A DNA stretch of 64,000 bases, from assembly GCA_003999685.1 (NCBI GenBank), contig CP021220.1, forward strand, positions 682,001-746,000, written 5' to 3'. Position 1 is the stretch's first letter, and each line of letters starts with the position of its first letter. Positions 54,804 through 64,000 of this stretch are shown one piece after another. The position numbers were made by a program, and so were the translations under genes. The DNA is from Taiwanofungus camphoratus. Taxonomy: Eukaryota; Basidiomycota; Agaricomycetes; Polyporales; Taiwanofungaceae. Below the pieces are notes generated by a model. That model had not been told where the DNA came from, did not search any database, and saw only the letters and a program-made list of their open reading frames with translations.

Positions 54804-56275
54804 TCAAGCAGAGTTCCAGCTCCTACTTGGCTCCGGTTGGAGGCCGTTCAGCCCGTTTGTGAAACTGCACGATAGCCATGCAGGCAGATCTAAATTCAAA
54901 TCCAAATTCGGATTCGAATTCGAGGTCACATCTGCATCGACAGTGTTGGCGTTATACAGGTTTGCAGCCGGACTAACACCGCACATGCCTTCCCATTGTG
55001 CCGCAAAATTGCTCGGAGATAGGGGCGGATGAGGCGATAGCGCGAAGGTAGACGCAAACGCGTCCATGAAAGCAGGTGCGTCGGTCGTGTCGTGGTAGTT
55101 CTGGTACCAATTCTCGTACGCATTGCTGGTGACCAGGGGTGAGACAGGAGTGCATGCCAGGTCGGTTTGCGGATCCAGCAGTGACTGGATCTGGTTCAGG
55201 GTTGTTTGTGGTTCGGCTACGCCAAAGGTCGGTGGGGCTGAATCTATGCTTTGTGCCTTTGGCTGAGCCATAGGCATGAATGAATTGAAATACTCATAAT
55301 ACGGCTCCGGAGCCAGTAATGGGTCCATCGTATCCGAAACTGGCGCCTGGCAGGCACGCAAAGGTCAGAGAGCGCTGACTGAAAACGTATTGGTGTGCCA
55401 CTCACCAAAAATTCATTCGTCCAATCTGTTGGAAGCGAGTTCACCATGTGTTGTATGGGCAATTGGGCCACAGGAAGTTGCAACGGACTAGGTGTTCTCA
55501 CAGTGTGTGCTGCGGTTTCATCTGTGATGGGAGGTAGGAGTGGACTGCGGAAGGGGGGTGCGCTATTAGATTCCTGTGCGTTGACGACAGTGGTCGGAGC
55601 GGTGGCAGGGCAGTTCCAGGTCTTAGAGTCAAAAACAATCGTGGTGTAATCCCCAGGGTCAGAAGTCCCATTCTGTGGATTTTCAGCCTGAGCAGCCGCA
55701 TCAAGGCTGGCGTCGATCTTTTTCACCTCCTGCTCTAGCTCTTGCCCTCCCTTGCCTTCCAGCAGCAATTCGGCGACTTTCTCACATCGCGCCAAGTCCC
55801 GTTGTCCATTCCTTTTGACTCTTCGCTTCTTCGGTTTCTCTGCGCGACTTACTGGAGAGAAGCGGTAGCCGGGATGAAGCTTTGCATGCTTTTCCTTCTC
55901 GGTTGCTGCTCGCTTGTACCACTCTTTCTTCTTGTCTTCTGGGAGCTGCTTCCACGCGTGACCGACGATGCGGGAGATGTGCCGGTTGTCGTGCTCGACG
56001 CGTGCCTGTTGGAGGTTTGCGCAAAGGAATGCACGGAAGAGCATGAAGGCATTGGGCGGTCGCGGGATGTGTCCGGGGCGCGTAATGCGTCGCGCCTTTG
56101 TGCTTGGTGAGGTGGGGGGCACAGTGGTAGTAGGTGAGCGAGTGGCGTCGAGTGGCTCAGGTGTTGAAGAAGACGAGGTAATGGATGATGAAGGGGACCA
56201 TGGCCGACCCTGGGACATCTCGCCGCGTTGGCGTGATGAGATGTCCTGATATGAGTGGTGTATGAAGGGTATCAT
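54804..56275 (-). CDS. HMG-box transcription factor (MATA_HMG-like)
   Basis: Two exons on the minus strand, 56275-55406 and 55346-54804; 470 aa. A single HMG box lies at about residues 70-143: IPRPPNAFMLFRAFLC, NRHISRIVGHAWKQLPEDKK, EWYKRAATEKEKHAKLHPGYRFSP, followed by a basic KPKKRRVKRNGQR stretch. The PRPPNAFMLFR and HPGYRFSP edges are those of sequence-specific, MAT-type HMG boxes rather than HMGB proteins. The remainder is Pro/Ser/Asn-rich and probably an activation region. Agaricomycete relatives regulate mating, fruiting or nutrient response; which applies here is unknown. The intron GTGAGT...TGCCAG joins in frame. ATG at 56218 is a possible alternative start. Confidence 0.88.
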
Positions 56276-58041
56276 AACAGTTCGAAAGCAGGTCAGGAAA
56301 TGCTGTCTTCTGTGCGGATGGATTGGGTAAAATCACTTGCTGCGGCTGATCAAGTCGTACTAGATGATGCTCCTTGAGATCGGAGAGGTGCGTATGTGGA
56401 TGAATGAAAGAGAGATGGCTCCTGCGACTTTTATATGCTCTCTTTCAACGAGAGGCTCATCGGAATACATGCATCGCTTATCCGATCCTGTTCAGGGCAC
56501 ACGCTACGCGTCTCTATCACACCTTGAAGAATTTGCGTCGCCGGCTGTGCCACTCCTGCTGGCCCGCTGTAGTGACTTTCGCTAACTTGGGACGCTATCT
56601 CATGTGTGTCGAAGTATATCCTCAGCACAGTCTTACTCGTCTACATAGCTTGGTGTATTGATTGATGGCGGTACGAGACAGAGGGTGGACAACTTCCTGC
56701 CTACTATGAGGGTGTCCCTTGGATGAGCACTTAAGCACGTGAAGTCCGAAATGCTTCCGTTTTATCACGTGATCTTCGATCACCCTATACTATTATCACC
56801 TCCTGGCCCGGGCGCCTTTCAATCATCCGGATATTAGCCTCCTCACGCCTACTCCCGAGACCCACATCTATATACGGTGCCTCAAACGACCACTCCGCGA
56901 TACTAATGAAGAATGAGTACAATCCTTATTGACAAACTGGCACGATTCATAATATAATTGGGTTCGTATTCACTAGCGCTGAGTGCAGGGCGGAGATGAA
57001 GAGGTGCGAGCGCATTCTGTGATGCTCGACAAATGAGCCTTTCCCTCTCCCGAAGAACCGAGTGGCTCAAAGCCGTCTGTCACATCACGTCCTCTTACCC
57101 ATGTTCTAATATCATCCAGCCGCACTTGAGGCAGCTTTTTTGGGCGAGGCCACTCATGTGCTGTCTGGTTTCACAGCTCTGTTCAAAGGATTAGCTGGTA
57201 AGCGCGACAAAGCATTTCAGTTCGATTTATAAAGTGCCGCCCGTTACACTGAACTACCGTGACAATGTCTCTTTCTACAACCGAAGATCATTCCACTAGA
57301 CACAGATGCTGAATTTTGAATATCGTGGAGCGTATTTGAGGATCTGAGGCAAAGTCGGCGGCCAAGCATCCGCCCACAATCTCAGTGAATACCGGGATAG
57401 TGGCCTCAACCCAAACTTTGGTTTTTGGTAAGTGTACGAGCGTTCGAAACCACCAAGCGCCGGTATGAGGGCAAGGCTTGCCCAAAAGCGGTGAAAACAA
57501 GCGTCAAAGAGCTTCCAAAATCAATCAAAGAATGACAGTGGCAGAGTTCACACAAGCCTGATTGTGGTATTCCCATGAATTGTTCATGAGAGACGTCTGT
57601 AACGTGAATGCAGGAATGCGATGCGTAAAACAGGTTATACGGAAGACAAGGAACGGAAATGTGTTCAGGACGTCAATATCCGCTGTTCATCTGGATACAT
57701 AGCAATGGATATGGGGGTGCACATTCAAGGATGTCAATTCCGAATCCTTTAGGTTATAAGACCACCGCACAGCAGGTTCTCCAGAACCGTGTTCTCAGTA
57801 CAATTCAATGGTGAAAGGATATAATTATAGGAAACCGCGAGATGTTGGCAGGAGCTGCAATCAGCAGAATCGGTCGACAGCTCAACGGGAGCTAATAACA
57901 AACACTGAAAAAGACAGAAGAACGCGCATAACTAGATCTGCTGTGATGATGGGAAAAGCAGGCCACGAATGTCAAAATGAATATAGAAGATGGCAGTGGT
58001 CAGTGGGTAGGCAAATTGTGTGTCCAAGTTGTGGAAGAACT
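56276..58041. other. Intergenic, 1.8 kb with no supported gene
   Basis: The stretch is upstream of the HMG gene and downstream of F-box gene 2. It contains CACGTG at 56736-56741 and TCACGTGA at 56765-56772, and an exon-like patch at 57120-57197 (see findings). Otherwise no gene is seen. Confidence 0.45.
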
Positions 58042-59795
58042 TCAACCATTAACCCATGACGGCCAGAAAAAATACGCTTCTGTTGCACAAACGTCCGGTA
58101 CGGCCATTCTCGGTGTCTCCGTGAGATGTTTGTATTCCACGGAGTCGAAATGTATGTCTTGATCCGTGCGAGTTACCCGCTCCCCCTTGTATTTGGGAAG
58201 GTATCCAATAGTCAGATGCTTGATACAAAGTCGTTCCTTCCGCTGCGCTAGTTCTTCAAGAACGGAGGTAGTCGTGCCCAGGCCGTCAAAAAGAATCGTA
58301 ACTTCTGCAAGTTTGAGACATCGACCTCCGTAGAGAGCACCAACGAAACAGGACAGGCTCGTCTCGTATATGGTCAACGCTTTCAGAGCCGGGGCCGAGT
58401 CCAGCAATGTGTTCGGATTAGAATATCGCGTGTGTCTTCCGGTGATCCATAACTCCTGAATTTGAGAAAAGGAGAGAATCTCCCGGAGACCATGAGAGCC
58501 ACTAGAAATCCATGGCAGGTCGAAACGTATTCCTGACGAAGATCCTACCGCAGTCACGACTGGACACGAAGAAACTTCCGAGTAACACAACCTTGTAAGA
58601 TTTTTGATGATCGGTATTTGCACCAACTGTCGACAGTGCCTTCTGGACCATTCGAAGCCATTCAAAACACGTACTGCTGTTCCCGTATTCAGACGCAGAT
58701 ATGGTAGAATTGATCCAGATGTTCTCCTTGACGTCGGAGCATCTCCGACCACAAGTCTACGCAGGTGATTGAACGATACTATACAGTCATCAGGTTCAAC
58801 CTCTGCAAGGTCGTCGGTTGGGTCTAATAGACCGATCAGAACAAGATCGACAAGCTTTGGGCATGCCGATAACATATCTAAGATTCTGGACTTCAGCTTT
58901 GAAATGTTAACTTTGCAGAGACAGAGTTGCGTAAGTTGAGGGAAGTGATTAACCGGAATCCAAGGGAGGGCGTGTATAGTCAACCGACGGAGGAGTGGGG
59001 TATGTCCCCGGAATAGGACTGGAGGGTCAGAGACGCCCTGTGCGGCATTGCTATCTTCACGCGCGGCCTTACCCTCGTAGGAAAGTGTAAGAAGCTCAAG
59101 GTTCGAAGCACGAAACTTCAGGGATGGGTTGGTGTGACGGACGAAGGTCGCCCAGTGAAGTTCTCTGACACGCGAACCAGCGGAACGACACAACGTTCTC
59201 ATGCAGCGGTTGAGTGGGTCTGTCAAAGCGACATTCAAAGGAGTAAGCTTGGAGCGCTGAAACCACGCCTTTTGAGCTTCGTGGTGAATGTCGCCGATGG
59301 TGCTCCATAGTGCGGGCGTTTCGAATGCGACATTGCGCCAATGACGACAAACGTGGGTTACATATATTAATGCATACGGATCGAGCATCGCGGGTTCCCA
59401 GATTTGAAATTGAAAATCTTCTTCCCCAGGCATGAAATAAGGACCGGGGACGTGGTGAAATATCATGCCAAGAATTTCCGGTGGGAGAGAATTGATGAGA
59501 CGGCGCGAGTTTCGGACGCCTTGAATAGCTATAAGGGAAGATGAGATGGCACGGTGCAGATTTTCCAACTAACCAAAAGACGGGTCAATATGTGTACAAG
59601 GACCTGATGCTACCCGCTACTCACCGACTCGGTGCTTGACGAAAATCAAAAAATTTGAGCGCTAGCCATAACATTATGACAGGCGTTAAACCTGACTTAC
59701 CTCATGAGAGCTGCTTCCCCTTGTACTCTCGCAAACATGAGTTCCGCCAGTTGAGCAATGCTCATGCCTTCCAAAGCAGAAGCCATGGACTGCAT
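58042..59795 (-). CDS. F-box protein 2
   Basis: Minus strand, exons 59795-59701, 59634-59625 (10 nt) and 59568-58042; 543 aa. The N-terminus has AQLAELMFARVQGEAALM, matching F-box 1 and 3. The 10-nt exon (CACCGAGTCG) supplies S-TES. The F-box is at about residues 50-110 (INSLPPEILGMIFHHVPGPYF, THVCRHWRNVAFETPALWSTI). Leucine-rich-like segments follow (LTIHALPWIPVNHFPQLTQL, LKSRILDMLSACPKLVDLVL). The C-terminus is YLPKYKGERVTRTDQDIHFDSVE and MAVPDVCATEAYFFWPSW, close to F-box 1 and 3. It is probably a substrate receptor for SCF. All splice sites are GT-AG, and the last intron contains a stop, so it must be removed. Confidence 0.9.
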
Positions 59796-60293
59796 GATGT
59801 GACTACAAAGTTCATGTTCGGGCTTTGAAGTAATAAATCTGGACAGCTTGCTTTCACGTACACCACGTGCATTTCACATGCAATTCGAGGGTGCCGTGCC
59901 ATCGTGTGCATAAGCTCATCCATGTAGATTCCAATTCTCGTTAGCAGTTTCTTTCATATTATGCATCCCACGCTATCAAAATATCGAGTTTTGCTCGAAT
60001 TCTTGGGCCCGCATACTGGCGTGTCAATCTGGAGAACCAAATGGTATGTACACTTGATGAATCACCACGGTAAAATCATCCAGCTCGTTAGTTATACCCC
60101 AAACCATTCATTTAAAAACAGTCAGCTGCATACAAGAAGCTCTGTCAGCCAAGGTGTAATACACGCCAGGAGATCAACACAGTGTACTGAGGGAAGCCGA
60201 GTAATAGAGCCGAAGGGAAGGTAGAGATAAGGAGACTACCTGGAGACGTCTCTATGACAGATCACCAATAACATAATTGAAGGCTATCCTGCG
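59796..60293. other. Spacer between F-box genes 2 and 3
   Basis: This holds the promoter of F-box 2 and the 3' end of F-box 3. CACGTG is at 59864-59869. No other gene is seen. Confidence 0.4.
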
Positions 60294-62100
60294 TCAGGCC
60301 CACGAAGGCCAATATCGATGCGCCGCGGTGGTGCATATGTCTGGCATGGCCATCCTTGGTTCTTCTTCTAGATCCTTGTACTCCACAACTTCAAAATGGG
60401 TGTCTTGACTACTCCGGGCAACTCGTTTACCCTTATACTGTGGAAGATATTCAACAGACAATCTCCAAATACCAAGCTGACCTTGCAACTTCGAAAGTAG
60501 CGCGAGGGACGAAGAAACCTGGTTCCGTCCAACAAAAAGGACACGCAATTGTGAAAGTCTGGGACAGAGACGTTCGGAAGGTGTAGACGGCATGAGAGCA
60601 TCGGCGAGAATTCGCAGGTGATTACTGCACACGACCAGCACTTCTAAAGCCATTGCTGTTCGAAAGAATTTGCGCAAAGTCTCTGCAGAGCACCAGGCAG
60701 CCTTCTCATTGGATGTTGCAAGAATCCAAGCTTCCTTGACATGAGATATCGGCAATATGGATGGTAATATCTGAGTCAATGTGTCACAGTCCATGTCAAG
60801 ACGCAGCCCTGAAGACCTTCCTACAGCGGCTGCGACCATGCTAAAACCGTGCCCTGAAAGGCAGATCTTCGTGACATTCTCAACGGCTGGTAAGCTGGCC
60901 AGAGGGCGGAATAGATCAGAGGGGGAGGAGGTCCATTCTAGTTGACCAAAGACTCGTACTGCTGTGTCGGTATTGAGGGTTACACAAGGTAAGAATGATG
61001 ACATGATATGAAAATCCGGCTCCAGGTCAGCTCCTAGAACAAGCCTGCGAAGACTCTGAAGGGCGATCTTGCGACTTTCGGATGCGGGTTTAATGTCCGC
61101 ATGCTTTGAATCTTCAAAGTCTATAAGAATGAGATCCACCAACATTGGACATCCCAAGAGCATCTCGAAAAGATCCGTTACTGGTACAAGTAGTTCGGAA
61201 AGAAAAAGGTGTGTGAGTTGAGAAAAACGATTGCTCGGCAACCACACAGCATTCTGTAAGGCAAGTTGGCGAAGGCATGGCGTATGTCCCTTGAACAGAG
61301 TGGGTGCGAAACTTGGTTCGTGCTCAGTAAAACCATCGATGTCAAGTGTGAAAAGCTCGAGCTTTGGAGCAGCGAATTCCAGATGCGGTAAGACGAGATC
61401 ATCACCGGTCTCGAACCAATGAAGCTCTCGAATGCGTGAACCTTCAGTACGGAATACGTCTTCCATGAAAGGACTTGACGTGCCCTTTAACAAAAGCTTT
61501 AAAGGCGAGATTCGAGAACGCTGTAATAAATTGGGCTGTGCCTTGGTATGTTTATCGTCAATACTGGTCCAAAACGAAGGCATTCCCAAAGCGACATCGC
61601 GCCAACGACGACAGACATGGGTTACGGTGATATCAACAGGATTTTTCATTGCAGGTTCCCAGACGCTGAACTGAGGGTAGAAATCCTCGTAGAAGGATGG
61701 GTGACCGTCGAAGACAGGAGCCTTGGCATACTGAAAAATGATTCCCAGAATTTCCGGAGGTAGACGATTTACCGAACATAGCGAATTCCGAAGCCAGCGA
61801 ACGACCAAATTGGAGGATGCAAGAATGCACTCAATTTTTTCCAGCTGTATATGTGAGGCATCAGTATATGACTCAAACGACTTGGCGATTACGCTGCTGG
61901 TACTAACCGATCTACCACTAAATGTCAGATACGTTATCGTAAACATACACAATGCACAAAGCTCACAACGCAGAATTTGCCTCCAATTCCGATCTCTCCA
62001 ATTTCTTCAGCATGGCTTCTGCCAGTTGCAAAGCTGAAAAGGTGTCCAACACTGACTGATGAGTTACACCACGAATGGAGCCACCAGGTTTGGCCGCCAT
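60294..62100 (-). CDS. F-box protein 3
   Basis: Minus strand, exons 62100-61967, 61917-61908 (10 nt) and 61844-60294; 564 aa. The N-terminus is longer than in the paralogues but keeps ALQLAEAMLKKLE. The 10-nt exon TGGTAGATCG lies at the same place and phase as in F-box 2. The F-box is at about residues 65-125 (VNRLPPEILGIIFQYAKAPVF, THVCRRWRDVALGMPSFWTSI). The LRR-like repeat region matches the others (SNRFSQLTHLFLSELLVPV, LLGCPMLVDLILID). The C-terminus is YLPQYKGKRVARSSQDTHFE and MAMPDICTTAAHRYWPSW. The intron 61907-61845 (63 nt) happens to be open and in frame, so unspliced mRNA would also be translatable; I prefer splicing because of the good TACTGAT branch sequence and CAG acceptor. Confidence 0.88.
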
Positions 62101-62917
62101 TGTCACTTAGTGGAAAATTCTGTGCCGTCGTGATTGAGTATAATTTCGCTTTCTTACAATTAGACCACCTACCGTATGAAATTTGAGAATTGTTGATGTG
62201 GATGTTCACTGTGCACAAGTTACGCTGGAAACTACGAAAGGACGAAGGACTAGTTTGTATGAAGTCAAGATACAGATCACGTGCTTGTGGCCAACGCGCG
62301 ATCACATTTCTCTTCAGCTTTACAGTGCGGCAATGGACTCTGCACACTTACTTGGATGCCTTTTCTCAGGAAACCATCCACTTTTCGCGCGCGCACTTCA
62401 CATATGCACTTCATTCTTTTTGAGGTGCTGACAACACAGGGTCAAATGTCATCAGTCCCGATAGGCCCGCCCCGACTGTAGTTAGCCTGTTGCCGCGTAA
62501 GCACGCGAAGCTTCTCATCTACTTCGTGCCATATTCTCAGAATGCTCTTCTGGGGCTAGGTTCAGACGCTAATTGAGTACGATCCTTGTAACGCACGGGG
62601 TTGTCATAGCGTCCGAAGCCGAGAGTCAGTCGCCGCGGGAAATTCGAGAGCTGTCTAACAGACGTTTTTGAAATGGCCCGCGGCGGAAGGGATCCATTGG
62701 CATATCCTTCCCATCCGCGTAAAATGGATGAGCTTACCCAGTGGATAACGGAGACATGTCAGCCGGTCTAGTATCCGACTCCGACATGCGAAGACGTCAA
62801 AAGCTTCGACTCCCCTCACGAAAAGGCATAAAAGGGCACCCTTCTTCGCTGAAGAAGTCTCATCCTCCATCCTCTTTACCACCATCTTAACGATTACTCG
62901 ACAGAGCTGGTCTCATC
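62101..62917. other. Divergent spacer F-box 3 / GLGI-repeat gene
   Basis: CACGTG at 62278-62283 lies 178 bp upstream of F-box 3. A TATA-like GCATAAAAGGG is at 62826-62836, about 85 bp before the next ATG. No supported gene is seen. Confidence 0.45.
62826..62836 (+). promoter_or_regulatory. TATA box of the gene at 62918
   Basis: The sequence GCATAAAAGGG lies about 85 nt upstream of the start codon, with C/T-rich sequence following (CATCCTCCATCCTC). Position and sequence suit a core promoter. Confidence 0.5.
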
Positions 62918-63796
62918 ATGACTTCTTACGCTCGCCATTTTACCTCCCGAGCTGGTCTGGGGATATCCATACCACCTTCTCTCTCTTCTTTATCCTCATC
63001 CACTTCCGACCATAGTCTCCCGAGTATATTCTCCGATACCCTCTCTGAGTCGTCCAGTGTACAGACGGACATCACCCCTCCCGCGTCACCCTCTGACGAC
63101 AAAATCCTCTACCCCCGTATACCCCTCATTAAGCCCCAACACATCGCTGAGCTGGTCTCACCCCCAGGGCTCCATCACATCTACCAGACAATGGATACCC
63201 TTTCTCTCCATGACGATGTTACGAATGAAATGAACGACCGGGGCTACGAAGCCGAGTGCGAGGACGACGGGAAAAAGCGGCGGCGGCGTAAGCGCAAATT
63301 CACGCGCATCGCACACGCCTCGAGGGCCATGCAGCCCGCCGCCAAAAAGCCGAAAAAGCCCCAATCACACACTGCGCTCGGGCTGGGGCTCCCGAGCATC
63401 ATACCCCCGTCGGCGAACCGCCGGACCGCCTGCATCGGCCTGGGCATCGACCTGCCCACTTCATTCCCGCACGAACCTGACCTGATCCCTACCGACATCG
63501 ACGACTCGCCGTCCCCGCTATTCCTCGGGTCGCCGCACTTATTGCGCCCGTTTCCGAACCAACATCATTGGCGAGCGCCGTGCACACCTCTGTCCCCTCC
63601 GTGGGCTAAACCTCCTCCTGTGCAACAACACCCTCCCCGGCAGCCCTTTGCTTCTATCGGGCTCGGGCTCGGAATTAATCTACCGATCGCGATCTCACCT
63701 GCGCCAGTTGCGGAACTGCGGGCGCACGAGACCGATCAAAATCCGTATTTCAGCGACGTCGACATTATCACATACCTCGTCACACCCACGCCCTAA
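62918..63796 (+). CDS. Hypothetical protein with four GLGI(x)LP motifs and a basic NLS
   Basis: A single exon encodes 292 aa. No known family is recognised. The sequence is Ser/Pro-rich with a strongly basic GKKRRRRKRK at residues 118-127 (probable nuclear signal) and a second basic patch (AAKKPKKPQ, 141-149). A short motif recurs four times: GLGISIP at 13-19, LGLGLPSIIP at 154-163, GLGIDLP at 174-180 and GLGLGINLP at 248-256. Such repeated hydrophobic turns in a disordered chain may be docking motifs. The protein ends in DVDIITYLVTPTP. The ATG follows a TATA box and is the first in frame. Confidence 0.68.
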   Translation: MTSYARHFTSRAGLGISIPPSLSSLSSSTSDHSLPSIFSDTLSESSSVQTDITPPASPSDDKILYPRIPLIKPQHIAELVSPPGLHHIYQTMDTLSLHDDVTNEMNDRGYEAECEDDGKKRRRRKRKFTRIAHASRAMQPAAKKPKKPQSHTALGLGLPSIIPPSANRRTACIGLGIDLPTSFPHEPDLIPTDIDDSPSPLFLGSPHLLRPFPNQHHWRAPCTPLSPPWAKPPPVQQHPPRQPFASIGLGLGINLPIAISPAPVAELRAHETDQNPYFSDVDIITYLVTPTP

Positions 63797-64000
63797 AAAT
63801 GCTTGCCGCTTGCAAGCTAAAAAATGTCAACCAAACAGACTTCATTCTCGTGCTCATCATCCCTTCTTTGAAACGCATCTCATTCTGTACAGTCATCATT
63901 CATCTTGCATTCACGGGTTTTTTTCTTACATAAATGGACTGGTCCTGCGCATCACATCTGCATTTGCATTATCATGATTCATTTCTGGATAGACGGACTT

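Noticed and set aside
51770-62283. CACGTG upstream of all three F-box genes (177, 69 and 178 bp from the ATG)
   Set aside because: This 6-mer is expected about 16 times in 64 kb by chance, and the flanks of the three sites are not alike. The 177/178-bp coincidence is noted but not claimed.
1-64000. Mobile elements, LTR elements, CRISPR arrays, rRNA genes
   Set aside because: I searched by eye for reverse transcriptase, integrase and transposase motifs, long terminal or inverted repeats and spaced repeats, and saw none.

Overview
This window is nuclear DNA of a filamentous basidiomycete, most likely an agaricomycete. Genes are intron-dense: short (about 40-110 nt) GT-AG introns interrupt almost every conserved protein. 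The gene set is eukaryotic (anaphase-promoting complex, COP9 signalosome, Mediator, RSC remodeller, TRAPP, H3K9 methyltransferase). I found no rRNA, tRNA, CRISPR array, LTR element or other clear transposon. Exon models were built by hand from conserved protein reading frames joined at GT/AG sites; where given, every join keeps the frame.

Layout. 1-17 kb: end of a YFH7-like P-loop kinase (+), APC11 (-), a GH99/GH71-like protein with a proline-rich tail (+), a C2H2 zinc-finger factor (-), an Rsc1/2-type bromodomain-BAH protein (+), CSN7 (+) and a HAUS1-like coiled-coil protein (+). 17-31 kb: a PSP1-domain protein (-), RGP1 (-), a short cullin-N-terminus-like protein (+), a Clr4/SUV39-type H3K9 methyltransferase (-) and a small A/B-barrel protein (+). 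31-37 kb: two adjacent Ser/Pro-rich proteins of unknown function (+), a Kre9/Knh1-like single-pass membrane protein (-) and MED9 (-). 37-43 kb: a broken and an intact short-chain dehydrogenase in tandem (+), then TRS31 (-). 43-54 kb: a germ-cell-less-like BTB protein (+), an unknown protein (+), F-box gene 1 (-) and a class 1A-type dihydroorotate dehydrogenase (+). 54-64 kb: an HMG-box factor (-), F-box genes 2 and 3 (-) and an unknown protein with repeated GLGI motifs (+).

There is no operon logic and no metabolite gene cluster. The region is mostly core housekeeping genes for chromatin, ubiquitin/cell cycle and vesicle traffic, plus a lineage-specific part (37-41 kb and 48-62 kb) with duplicated, diverging genes. 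The most interesting material is in gene structure: 7- and 10-nt exons, GC-AG introns, an apparent AT-AG intron, a shifted or lost splice acceptor in one F-box paralogue, and a cullin-like protein with no catalytic half. I found no obvious new multi-gene system.
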